Shown: positions 36,403 through 44,635 of the stretch, in pieces
Layout of the letters: every line of letters begins with the position of its first letter
Numbering within the stretch: the stretch's first letter is position 1
Source of the DNA: Ignavibacteriales bacterium
GTDB lineage: Bacteria; Bacteroidota; Ignavibacteria; UBA10030
Length of the DNA stretch: 64,000 nucleotides
Reading direction: 5' to 3'
Assembly (NCBI GenBank): GCA_026390595.1
Contig: JAPLFQ010000008.1
Location: 62,001 to 126,000, forward strand
Notes under the pieces: generated by a model
Database searches by the model: none
What the model was told of the DNA's origin: nothing
Seen by the model: only the letters and a program-made list of their open reading frames with translations
Translations under genes and position numbers: made by a program

Positions 36403-37693
36403 GCATCCGACTCCAGAGTTTCTTCGCGACCTGTGCCGCTTTGTGCATGACGGCATCCTCATCGATACCGACCAATTGTTTGTTCCACACGATCCATTTG
36501 CCCCCTACGATCACATGCTGGATCATAGTCGAGTTCATCCCAAACAGGAAGTGACCGTGAAGATTCCGCGAAGTGAGCGGTGTCGGTGACGCATACTCGA
36601 GAACAACCAAATCAGCCGGGCTCCCTTTCTTCAGCGTGCCAAACGGTCTGTTGAAGAATTCGCCCGCGAGCTTCTGGCCATTCTGCACCATCACGGGAAG
36701 ACGTGAAAATTCAGCCCGATGATCGGACTCCGCGTTGCGGAAGTATCCGATCTTTGATTCCTCGAACATGTCTGCGGGAAATCCATCGGTCCCCAGCGCG
36801 GCGCGTGCGCCATACCAGCCGAGGGGCGCATAACCGACAGCGTTGTTCATGTTCGATCGTGGATTGTGAACCATCCACGCCCCCGCCTTCTCTACCGCCG
36901 CAAGCTGTCTCTTCGTGAGATGAACACCGTGCACTACAATTGATTTCTTCCTGAGCACACCGAATTTCTTCAGTCGATCAATAATATCCGTCCTGTGCTT
37001 CTTCAATGAATCGACGACGTCGGCTTTGTCTTCGGCAACGTGGACATGCACGCCGCAATCATACATCGCTGCCAGCTCACCCAATCGGGCAAGCGAATCG
37101 TCTCCGAGCGTGAAAGATGCATGGGCTCCGATTGTCCCCCGGAAGTGCGCGTTGCTGGCATTTTCAGTAAGAAATCTCTCGTTTTCCGCCAGTCCCTCGT
37201 CGCGCCGTTTCTTTCCTCCTCGGTCTGTCGTCTCATAGCAAAGGACCCCCCGTACACCCACTTGACACATCGCGTGTTTGATGAGATCGAGCGAACCGCT
37301 GATGAAATTCGGAGAGGCCTGGTGGTCAATCAATGTCGTGGTGCCAAATTTGACCGACTCTATCGCGCCGGCGAGAGCACTATAATAGATTGCCTCTTCA
37401 TCGAGCGCTTCATCCAGTTTCCACCAAACCTTTTTCAGGATCTCAACGAAGTTCCTTGGAGGCGACGCCGGAGCAGGCATACCCCGGGAAAGCGCTGAAT
37501 ACAGGTGGGTGTGGGAACACACGAAGCCCGGCATCACGATCCAGCCCTTCAGATCAACGATCTCATCCTCCTGCTTCGGCTTCAATCGGGCGGCTCGTTC
37601 AACGATTGTACCTTCGTCGATTCGAATGTCGCACTCTTCAATTGAAGAGGGAGCGAGTGTGACAGCTCGTGTGTTCTTCAGTAAAAGGCTCAC
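36392..37693 (-). CDS. ssnA: Amidohydrolase-superfamily aminohydrolase SsnA
   Basis: A 433-residue metal-dependent hydrolase of the SsnA/TrzA subgroup. The metal ligands are in VCSHTHLYSALSRG (HxH), HVHVAED, VVHGVHL and ALGTDGFPADM (Asp). The size matches SsnA (about 442). In anaerobic purine degradation SsnA is thought to act on a ring-opening or deamination step. It starts inside the previous PLP gene (four-base overlap) and its end overlaps the molybdenum subunit, so all three are translationally coupled. Confidence 0.9.
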   Translation of the reverse strand: MSLLLKNTRAVTLAPSSIEECDIRIDEGTIVERAARLKPKQEDEIVDLKGWIVMPGFVCSHTHLYSALSRGMPAPASPPRNFVEILKKVWWKLDEALDEEAIYYSALAGAIESVKFGTTTLIDHQASPNFISGSLDLIKHAMCQVGVRGVLCYETTDRGGKKRRDEGLAENERFLTENASNAHFRGTIGAHASFTLGDDSLARLGELAAMYDCGVHVHVAEDKADVVDSLKKHRTDIIDRLKKFGVLRKKSIVVHGVHLTKRQLAAVEKAGAWMVHNPRSNMNNAVGYAPLGWYGARAALGTDGFPADMFEESKIGYFRNAESDHRAEFSRLPVMVQNGQKLAGEFFNRPFGTLKKGSPADLVVLEYASPTPLTSRNLHGHFLFGMNSTMIQHVIVGGKWIVWNKQLVGIDEDAVMHKAAQVAKKLWSRMHGT

Positions 37694-38958
37694 GTTCTGT
37701 GCGTCGAAATGAGTGAACGATCAGATAAATGTTGTTCAAGAACCTGAAAATCGGGTTCAATTTCAAGCGGTTCGCCTGCGGCGCGCTTCGCCGATTGCAC
37801 ATCCTTCAATCCATTGCCAGTAATGACAACGACCGCGGACACATCGGCCGGGACGATGCCTTGAGCGATCGCTTTCTTCAATCCGGCGACGCCTGCAACG
37901 CCCGCAGGTTCGCCAAACACCCCTCCGAGTTGCGCAGTGAGACGCATCGCTTCGAGGATCTCGTCGTCAGACACGGCGATCATATCACCGTGCGATGCTT
38001 TGACCTGCTGGATTGCCCGGCGCCAGTTCCGCGGTGTGCCGACAGCAATGCTGTCTGCAATCGTGTCGGTGGAAGTCGGCTGGAGATCCCCGCCGCTGAG
38101 GAATGCATCAAGCAGGGCCCGTGCTCCATTTGCTTGAACGCCAAGAAGCTTCGGAACGCGGTCGATGAACCCTAATCGCCGCATTTCCTCAAGCCCTTTG
38201 CCGATCCCTCCAATCGTGCAACCATCACCAACGGAAACCACAACCCACGTCGGGATCACTGAACCGAATTGCTCGGCGATTTCCAATCCGGCTGTCTTCT
38301 TTCCCTCCACGAGAAACGGATTCGTGCCGCTGTTCCTGTCGTACCACCCGAATTTCCGGCACGCTTCCCGGCACAAATCGAAGGCATTCTCGTATGTCCC
38401 GCGCACGCGGACAACTGTTGCCCCGAAAATAAGGAGCTGTGTTACCTTCGGTTCAGGCGCCCGCTGCGGCACAAAGATAATGCTCCGAAATCCCGTGGCT
38501 GCCGCCATGCCGGCCAGCGATGACGCAGCGTTTCCTGTTGAAGCGCATGCGATGGTATCGAAACCAAATTCTTGTGCTTTGACAAGGCCGACAGAACTCG
38601 CACGGTCCTTGAACGAGCTGGTTGGATTTCTTCCATCATCTTTCAGAAACAACTTCCTGATTCCGACGGCAGAGGCAAGGCGGGGAACATCATACACCGG
38701 AGTCCAGCCAACCTGGAGATGCGGAACCGGCGATCGCCGAGACACCGGCAGCAATTCACGGTATCTCCAATGATCGAACGGTCGATCGCAGAGACCGGAC
38801 GGTGTCAGCGTTGTGCCCGCCGCGTCATAGTCGTACATCACATCGAGAATACCCTGAATGCCGCAATGCGAGCACGTATGGAGATTCCCGTTCTGGAACG
38901 AAGTCCCGCACACAAGACAACGAAGGCCGGCAACAAGCGATTCCGGTGCTGGTGTCAT
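37690..38958 (-). CDS. Threonine-synthase-like PLP enzyme with zinc ribbon
   Basis: A 422-residue fold-type II PLP enzyme. The N terminus is a zinc ribbon (CLVCGTSF and CSHCGIQG). The PLP lysine is in DDGRNPTSSFKDRASSVG (about 110-127), the Asn contact in CASTGNAASSLAGMAAATG, and the phosphate loop in VSVGDGCTIGGIGKGLEEM. This is the threonine synthase group, but the context (four-base overlaps with xdhB-type and ssnA genes) argues against threonine synthesis. It could be a diaminopropionate ammonia-lyase-like or other beta-elimination enzyme of the purine route. I cannot decide this from sequence. Confidence 0.82.
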   Translation of the reverse strand: MTPAPESLVAGLRCLVCGTSFQNGNLHTCSHCGIQGILDVMYDYDAAGTTLTPSGLCDRPFDHWRYRELLPVSRRSPVPHLQVGWTPVYDVPRLASAVGIRKLFLKDDGRNPTSSFKDRASSVGLVKAQEFGFDTIACASTGNAASSLAGMAAATGFRSIIFVPQRAPEPKVTQLLIFGATVVRVRGTYENAFDLCREACRKFGWYDRNSGTNPFLVEGKKTAGLEIAEQFGSVIPTWVVVSVGDGCTIGGIGKGLEEMRRLGFIDRVPKLLGVQANGARALLDAFLSGGDLQPTSTDTIADSIAVGTPRNWRRAIQQVKASHGDMIAVSDDEILEAMRLTAQLGGVFGEPAGVAGVAGLKKAIAQGIVPADVSAVVVITGNGLKDVQSAKRAAGEPLEIEPDFQVLEQHLSDRSLISTHRT

Positions 38959-41294
38959 TTTTTCACCTCGGCGCTTGATTTCACTTTCACCGGCTCCCTT
39001 AGTTTCTCTATGGACAGAAGGACGACCTCATTGGTCGCAGGGAGCGAGAAGTCGGGTTCCGTTTCATGAGAGCCGACAGCGGAGACAGCATCCTTGATCG
39101 CCAACCAGGTAGCAAATCCAAGCATCAACGGGGGCTCTGCGACGGTCTTGCTTCCATGGATAGAATTCGGATGAGCCGCGTTCTCCAGAAGCCTGACTCG
39201 AAAATCGACAGGGATGTCTCTTGCCGTGGGAATCTTGTACGTGTCGGGCGAGTGCGTCATCAGGTTTCCTTCATGATCCCACTTGATTTCCTCGGTGGTG
39301 CACCAGCCAACTCCCTGGATATATCCTCCTTGGATCTGACCGATGTCAATTGCAGGATTGATGGAATCACCGGCGTCATGTAAAATATCTGTCCTCAGGA
39401 GCGTCACCGCGCCGGTGAGCGTATCCACGAGAACTTCAGAAACCGCCATGCCGAACGCATAGTACCGGAACGGTGTCCCAACCCCTTTGGCCTTGTCCCA
39501 TCCAATGCCCGGTGTTCGGAAATATCCTGTCGAGCTGAGGCTGATGCGGCGGAAGACCATCTGCGGCATCGCTTCAGCAAATCCGATCCGTCGTTCAGGG
39601 TGTTTGATGTCGAAGATGGTATCGTGTTCAAACCGTATATCCTCCGGTGACGTGGGAACCGCCGGGCGCTTCTCATTGAAGAACGAGGTGACCCCTTCAG
39701 AGATGCGCGCCTTGAGGATGTCGGTCGCGTTCTTCACTGCAGCGCCGTTCATGTCTGTCCCAGAGGAAGCTGCGGTGGCGGATGTGTTCGGTACCTTGGA
39801 TGTATTGGTCGCATTGACCCGAACACGGTCGATCTTGATGCCGAGTTCTGCTGCTGCGATCTGCTGCATCTTCGTGTGTAGCCCCTGTCCCATTTCCACG
39901 CCGCCGTGGTTGACCAGGACCGTGCCATCATTGTAGATGTTGACGAGAGCGCCCGCCTGGTTCAGAAAGGTCGTGGTGAACGAAATACCGAATTTCACCG
40001 GGGTGCAGGCAATCCCCTTTTTGTAGAACTCATTTGACGCGTTGAATTCTGCCACTGCGTTGCGACGCGCGACATACTCCGAAGAGTGCATCAGCTGATC
40101 GTATATGACGTGCAGGTTGTTGTTTTCCACAGTTTGGCCATAGTGCGTCACGTTGTTTGCTTCCAGCCCGTAGAAGTTCGTCTTCCGGATTTCTGCTGAA
40201 TCTCTGTGCAGGAATCTGGCAACGCGGTCGATGATCGTCTCCATAGCGGCCATGCCTTGCGGACCGCCGAAGCCGCGGAATGCCGTATTCGAGGGGAGAT
40301 TCGTTTTCCAGACCCGCGCCACGACAGTCATATGCGGTACATAGTATGCATTGTCGCAGTGGAACATCGCCCGTTCCATGATCGCAAACGACAAATCCGT
40401 GGCGCCGCCGGCATCGCTGTTGAGTTCGAACTTGACGGCGAGCAGCCTACCATCGTCATCGAATCCAGCTTCATAACGTGTCAGGAATCGGTGTCGCTTT
40501 CCTGTCATGATCATGTCATCATCACGGGAGAGTCGTATCTTTACGGGACAACGGCTTGCGTGAGCGAGGAGCGCACTCCAGCAGGCGACGTGGTTTCCCT
40601 GCGTTTCTTTGCCGCCAAACGCCCCTCCAATGCGCCTGACCTCGACAAGCACATCCTTTTTCTCAATACCGAGGACTTCAGCGACCAGCGTCTGCGTTTC
40701 CGACGGGTTTTGCGAACCGCAATAGACGGACATCTCATCCCCTTCGCCCGGCACGCAGAGAGAAGCTTGTGATTCAAGGTACCAGTGTTCTGCGGCGCCG
40801 GTTCTCAGTTCCCCCTGCAGCACATGCGGAGCAGATCGAAGAGCGGCTTTCGCATCCCCCCGCTGCATGCTTCGCTCAGGACCAAGGATCGTGTTTGCTA
40901 CCATGGCCTCGTCAATGCTCAAAACATGTTCGAGGGGTTCATAGTTGATCTCGATGAGATGTTCTGCAGCCCGGCACTCTGCATCGGTCATCGCCGCTAT
41001 CAGGAACACCGCTTGCCCGACAAACGCCACCTCCTCATGAGCAAGACATGGTTCGTCCTTGACAACAGGTCCCATCTCATTATGTCCCGGAATGTCATTG
41101 GCCGATAGCACAGAAACGACACCGGGTGCACGTTTCGCCTTCGTCAAATCGAATGAGACGATACGGGCATGCGCATGGGGGCTATAGACCACCCGCCCTG
41201 TCAAAGTGCTTGGGCTGGAGGGTATGTCATCGATGTACAGCGCCTCACCGGTTACGTGAAGCACTGCGCTCTCATGCGGCATTTGTTGATGCAT
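38955..41294 (-). CDS. xdhB: Xanthine dehydrogenase molybdopterin-binding subunit
   Basis: A 779-residue large subunit of the classical XdhAB xanthine dehydrogenase (called XdhB in Rhodobacter and Pseudomonas usage). Active-site residues are recognisable: the substrate-binding Glu in EHWYLESQAS, the MoCo motif GGAFGGKETQGN, the Arg in SNTAFRGFGGPQG that orients xanthine or urate, and the catalytic Glu in GSKTVAEPPLMLG. GVEMGQGLHTKMQQIAA is the second MoCo motif. An AAGGGTC site precedes the start. It is separated from the small subunit gene by an inverted-repeat element, and overlaps the next gene by four bases. Confidence 0.95.
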   Translation of the reverse strand: MHQQMPHESAVLHVTGEALYIDDIPSSPSTLTGRVVYSPHAHARIVSFDLTKAKRAPGVVSVLSANDIPGHNEMGPVVKDEPCLAHEEVAFVGQAVFLIAAMTDAECRAAEHLIEINYEPLEHVLSIDEAMVANTILGPERSMQRGDAKAALRSAPHVLQGELRTGAAEHWYLESQASLCVPGEGDEMSVYCGSQNPSETQTLVAEVLGIEKKDVLVEVRRIGGAFGGKETQGNHVACWSALLAHASRCPVKIRLSRDDDMIMTGKRHRFLTRYEAGFDDDGRLLAVKFELNSDAGGATDLSFAIMERAMFHCDNAYYVPHMTVVARVWKTNLPSNTAFRGFGGPQGMAAMETIIDRVARFLHRDSAEIRKTNFYGLEANNVTHYGQTVENNNLHVIYDQLMHSSEYVARRNAVAEFNASNEFYKKGIACTPVKFGISFTTTFLNQAGALVNIYNDGTVLVNHGGVEMGQGLHTKMQQIAAAELGIKIDRVRVNATNTSKVPNTSATAASSGTDMNGAAVKNATDILKARISEGVTSFFNEKRPAVPTSPEDIRFEHDTIFDIKHPERRIGFAEAMPQMVFRRISLSSTGYFRTPGIGWDKAKGVGTPFRYYAFGMAVSEVLVDTLTGAVTLLRTDILHDAGDSINPAIDIGQIQGGYIQGVGWCTTEEIKWDHEGNLMTHSPDTYKIPTARDIPVDFRVRLLENAAHPNSIHGSKTVAEPPLMLGFATWLAIKDAVSAVGSHETEPDFSLPATNEVVLLSIEKLREPVKVKSSAEVKK

Positions 41295-41334
41295 GGAAGA
41301 CCCTTTTCAATAGCCCGGGAGTATTCTCTGTTTG

Positions 41335-41463
41335 AAATCCGAAACACGAACCACGAAGCACGAAGCAATTTCGAAGTCCTGAGCACGAAACGATGGCTCC
41401 GGCTTTGCTCTTCACATTCGTGCTTAGAATTTGTTTAGACTTTCGGATTTAGGATTTCGGACT
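41335..41463. repeat. Long imperfect inverted-repeat element between xdhA and xdhB
   Basis: Outer arms AAATCCGAAA (41335-41344) and TTTCGGATTT (41441-41450) are perfect complements. Inside are several GCACGAA copies on the left (CACGAACCACGAAGCACGAA) and TTCGTGC on the right, then TTTAGGATTTCGG. It can fold into a large imperfect hairpin. The gap (41295-41469) separates the two subunit genes of one enzyme. Confidence 0.75.
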
Positions 41464-41469
41464 TATCTT

Positions 41470-42906
41470 TCAACCGTTTGTTTCACTCCAAAATTTCAGA
41501 AGGAGATTACGTGCGGCCGCGCGGCGAAACTCGGCGCTCCCGCGAACATCTGAAATCGGTTTGAAATCTGCATCAATCAAGCGACGCGCTTCTTCCACAT
41601 GCGCACGGTCCCATGGTTTTCCCTTCAGGAACGATTCCGTCGAGATGGATCGCTTTGTGCATTCCGACATACCGCCAAATGCCAATGTAATATCGTTGAC
41701 AACTCCGTTTTCATTCAGGTCCACCCTGAATCCGGCACTGACCGTCGAAATGTCGAGGTCCCGCCGCTTCGAGACTTTGTATGAACGTATGAGCGACGAC
41801 GACGACTGCCGCGGCAGCACAATGGCCACGATCAATTCGTCAGGCTGACGATCGGTTTTCCGATACCCCTTGACGAATGCGTCTGCTGCAACAGTTCGTG
41901 TTCCACGGCGGCTTGTAAGAATCACCGACGCACCGTACGCGATCAACGCCGGCAGCGCGTCGCCGATCGGAGAAGCTGTGCCGATATTGCCACCAAGTGT
42001 GGCGACGTTCCGGATTTGTCGCGCAGCGAAGAGCGTGAGCATCTCATGAAAGGCCGGAAAATCGCTCTTCACGTGCATCATCACGTCATTGATCCGGACG
42101 CCGGCGCCAATCCTCAGGCTGCGATCATCCCGGACAACTGCCCGGAGTTCTTCGACTCTTGAACAATCGATGATATGCGGGAGTAGTTCAAATTTCTTTG
42201 TCACCTTGAGGGCCACATCTGTCGCTCCGCTGATCAAGGTCGCTTTCGGATGCTTTTCGATCAGCTCCAGGCATACATCCACTGTTACAGGTTGATCGTA
42301 GCGCTGTGTCTGTGCAACGATTGAGATGCTCTTGTGGTGGATGGAGTTCAGAAGTCCAACAATCCGTGATTCATCGTCGCTGAAATGATCACTTCCCTTG
42401 GCATCACAAGCGGACATAGCCGCTTCTATAATCGGCTCATATCCGGTGCAGCGGCAGAGGTTGCCCGCGAGAGCCTCTGCAATCTCATCCCGGGATGGTC
42501 GGCCCGCCTCTTTATAGAGGGCAAACAGCGTCATCACGATGCCCGGGGTGCAGAATCCGCATTGGCTGCCATGTGAATCAACCATGGCCTGCTGAACAGG
42601 ATGCAGATCCCCGGAAGGATTCTTCAAGTTTTCTACTGTAATCAGCTGTTTTCCATGGAGCATCGGGAGGAAAAGGAGGCAGGAATCGACAGCTCTGTAG
42701 TTCATGCTCCCATCTGCGTTCCGATCTCCGAGCACAACTGTGCACGCACCGCAATCCCCTTCCGCGCATCCTTCTTTCACTCCCCGGTGTTTGGGAAGCG
42801 AGCGCAAGTACTCGAGGACCGTGGTTGTCGGTTTCAGTTGCAGCGAAGAATCGAAGGCAATGTCAACGATCGTGCCGTCGAGAATGAACTGGATCGAGTT
42901 GGTCAT
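41470..42906 (-). CDS. xdhA: Xanthine dehydrogenase small subunit ([2Fe-2S] and FAD domains)
   Basis: A 478-residue subunit combining two [2Fe-2S] clusters (GCAEGDCGACTVVLGD; SQCGFCTPGIVM with CRCTGYEPI) in residues 1-175 and an FAD domain (about 190-478) with ATLISGATDVALKVTK and IRNVATLGGNIGTASPIGD. This fused arrangement is that of bacterial XdhA. With XdhB it forms a full xanthine dehydrogenase, distinct from the three-subunit enzyme at 32637-36402. The gene is first in its block: repeats lie on both sides. Confidence 0.95.
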   Translation of the reverse strand: MTNSIQFILDGTIVDIAFDSSLQLKPTTTVLEYLRSLPKHRGVKEGCAEGDCGACTVVLGDRNADGSMNYRAVDSCLLFLPMLHGKQLITVENLKNPSGDLHPVQQAMVDSHGSQCGFCTPGIVMTLFALYKEAGRPSRDEIAEALAGNLCRCTGYEPIIEAAMSACDAKGSDHFSDDESRIVGLLNSIHHKSISIVAQTQRYDQPVTVDVCLELIEKHPKATLISGATDVALKVTKKFELLPHIIDCSRVEELRAVVRDDRSLRIGAGVRINDVMMHVKSDFPAFHEMLTLFAARQIRNVATLGGNIGTASPIGDALPALIAYGASVILTSRRGTRTVAADAFVKGYRKTDRQPDELIVAIVLPRQSSSSLIRSYKVSKRRDLDISTVSAGFRVDLNENGVVNDITLAFGGMSECTKRSISTESFLKGKPWDRAHVEEARRLIDADFKPISDVRGSAEFRRAAARNLLLKFWSETNG

Positions 42907-42935
42907 GTGAAAATCAAATTAATCAATCGACATTT

Positions 42936-43019
42936 ATTATTGAGAGCTGGGAATTGTCACTGCCCCATGATCTGGACAATATCTAATGTCCAATATCGAA
43001 TCATGACTATTGAAGTGTG
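42936..43019. repeat. Degenerate intergenic repeat between hyuA-like and xdhA genes
   Basis: Contains GGGAATTGTCACTG, GGACAATATCTAATGTCCAA and TATCGAATCATGACTATTGAA; GGACAATA and ATGTCCAATATCGAA recur as near-copies at about 53720-53785. It begins just after the hyuA stop and ends close to the xdhA start, with no coding potential. Confidence 0.5.
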
Positions 43020-43029
43020 TTCTCTTCAG

Positions 43030-44418
43030 TCAGCCCCCCCACGCAGCCGCGAAACAAGAACGCTTCACATACCTACCCCGACCAGCCTTGCCAAGCCACA
43101 CATCCCGATCGACGATAATCTCACCGCGGGAAATGACCGTGTCCGCGTTTCCCCGCACCGTTATTCCCTCGTACATTGAATAGTCAACTTGCATATGGTG
43201 GGTCGACGCGGAAATTATGTGTTCCGCGTTCGGGTTCCAGATCACGACGTCTGCGTCACTTCCGACTTCCACCGCGCCTTTCTTCGGATAGAGTCCAAAC
43301 AACTTCGCTGGATTGACAGAAACCAGGTCTACCCACTGTTTCAAAGAGAGCCTTCCCTCGTTCACTCCATAATGATAGAGAAGCTGCAACCGGTTCTCAA
43401 TCCCGGGTCCACCATTGGGGATTTTTGTGAAGTCGTTCAAGCCCGCGCTCTTCTGGGTTTTGAACATGAACGGACAGTGATCGGTCGAAACAACCTGGAT
43501 ATCGCCGGCGCCCAGCCCTTTCCAAAGTGCATCCTGATCGGCGGGAGACCTCAAGGGGGGTGTCAGGACAAACTTCGCTCCTTCGAAATTTGGCCGGGAA
43601 AGGTCTTGCTGGGTCAACAAGAGATACTGCGGACATGTTTCTCCAAACACGCGGGTGCCGTTCTTTCGAGAACGGGAGATTTCTTCCAGAGCTTGAGCGG
43701 ATGAAACGTGTACGATGTAGACCGGGAGATCCGCGCTTCTGGCCAGTGCAAGGACGCGACGGACAGCCTCAGCCTCGGCGCTCGCGGGACGCGTCAGGGC
43801 ATGTTCAATCGGAGCCGTTCGCCCTTCGGCAAGCGCCTTGTGAACAAGATGGTCGATGGCACTTTCGTCTTCGGCGTGTACTGCCACGAGTGCTCCTCGT
43901 TTGCCGGCTCGGATCATCACCTGCAGGATCGTTGCGTCATCCACCATCAACGCTCCCGGATATGCTGTGAAGAGCTTGAAGCTCGTCACGCCTTCGTCGA
44001 CGAGTGCATCGATCTCATTGATCCGGCCTTCCTCCACATCCACCACTATCATGTGCAAACCGTAGTCGATCGAAGCCTTCGATGCCTTCTCCCGCCAGGT
44101 GGCATAGGCCTCGCGCAGAGTGTGCCCCTTCGATTGGGTGGCAAAATCGATAATGGAGGTTGTTCCACCAAATGCTGCAGCGCGCGTGCCGGACTCAAAA
44201 TTGTCGCTGGAAACAGTTCCCCCAACAGGTGCATCCAGGTGAGTATGGACGTCGATGCCGCCTGGGATGACGTACTTCCCTGTCGCGTCGATCGTTTGCT
44301 CTGCTTTCCGATCAAGCCCTTGACCGACGGCACTGATAACTTCATTCTCAATGAACACATCGGACGCTACGACACCTTGTGGTGTCACTACCTGTCCGTG
44401 TATAATCAAAATTGCCAT
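43030..44418 (-). CDS. hyuA: Dihydropyrimidinase/hydantoinase (HyuA-like)
   Basis: A 462-residue cyclic amidohydrolase. Metal ligands: DVHTHLDAP (HxH), the carbamylated Lys in VTSFKLFTAYPG, His in VAVHAEDE and VYIVHVSSAQ, and Asp in VVSTDHCPF. It hydrolyses a cyclic imide or hydantoin ring. In E. coli the counterpart hyuA (ygeZ) lies with ygeWXY. I start at MAILIIHG because family members begin there; a Met two codons earlier is equally possible, and the long upstream extension is not supported. No clear ribosome binding site is visible. Confidence 0.9.
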   Translation of the reverse strand: MAILIIHGQVVTPQGVVASDVFIENEVISAVGQGLDRKAEQTIDATGKYVIPGGIDVHTHLDAPVGGTVSSDNFESGTRAAAFGGTTSIIDFATQSKGHTLREAYATWREKASKASIDYGLHMIVVDVEEGRINEIDALVDEGVTSFKLFTAYPGALMVDDATILQVMIRAGKRGALVAVHAEDESAIDHLVHKALAEGRTAPIEHALTRPASAEAEAVRRVLALARSADLPVYIVHVSSAQALEEISRSRKNGTRVFGETCPQYLLLTQQDLSRPNFEGAKFVLTPPLRSPADQDALWKGLGAGDIQVVSTDHCPFMFKTQKSAGLNDFTKIPNGGPGIENRLQLLYHYGVNEGRLSLKQWVDLVSVNPAKLFGLYPKKGAVEVGSDADVVIWNPNAEHIISASTHHMQVDYSMYEGITVRGNADTVISRGEIIVDRDVWLGKAGRGRYVKRSCFAAAWGG

Positions 44419-44424
44419 CGTCAT

Positions 44425-44635
44425 GAATGCAAGGATTGTCGGAGGATGACCGGGGGGATTGGATGCGCTGGCGTGCATCGTCTGCTGCAGAGAATCCAAA
44501 ACGGTGACGTACAACAATCGAAACCGCGCAAACATCCCGATCACGGCACGCGCAAGTCAAAGTACGTCAGTAATGATTAAACGGCAAGGGGCACCGCCAA
44601 GGAAGGGAGCAAATGGGAATGCGACGCTGCATCTC
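44425..44635. other. Gap between the permease and hyuA genes
   Basis: A 211-base stretch with no convincing gene, repeat or hairpin. It is the largest gap within the purine operon that lacks a recognisable repeat, so a promoter or processing site could be here, but I see no clear boxes. Confidence 0.3.

Noticed and set aside
37690-38958. Calling this gene thrC (threonine synthase)
   Set aside because: The fold matches, but four-base overlaps with xanthine dehydrogenase and ssnA genes make a catabolic role more likely; symbol withheld.
41335-41463. Insertion sequence remnant
   Set aside because: Arms are inverted but there is no transposase sequence and no visible target duplication; I list it as a repeat only.
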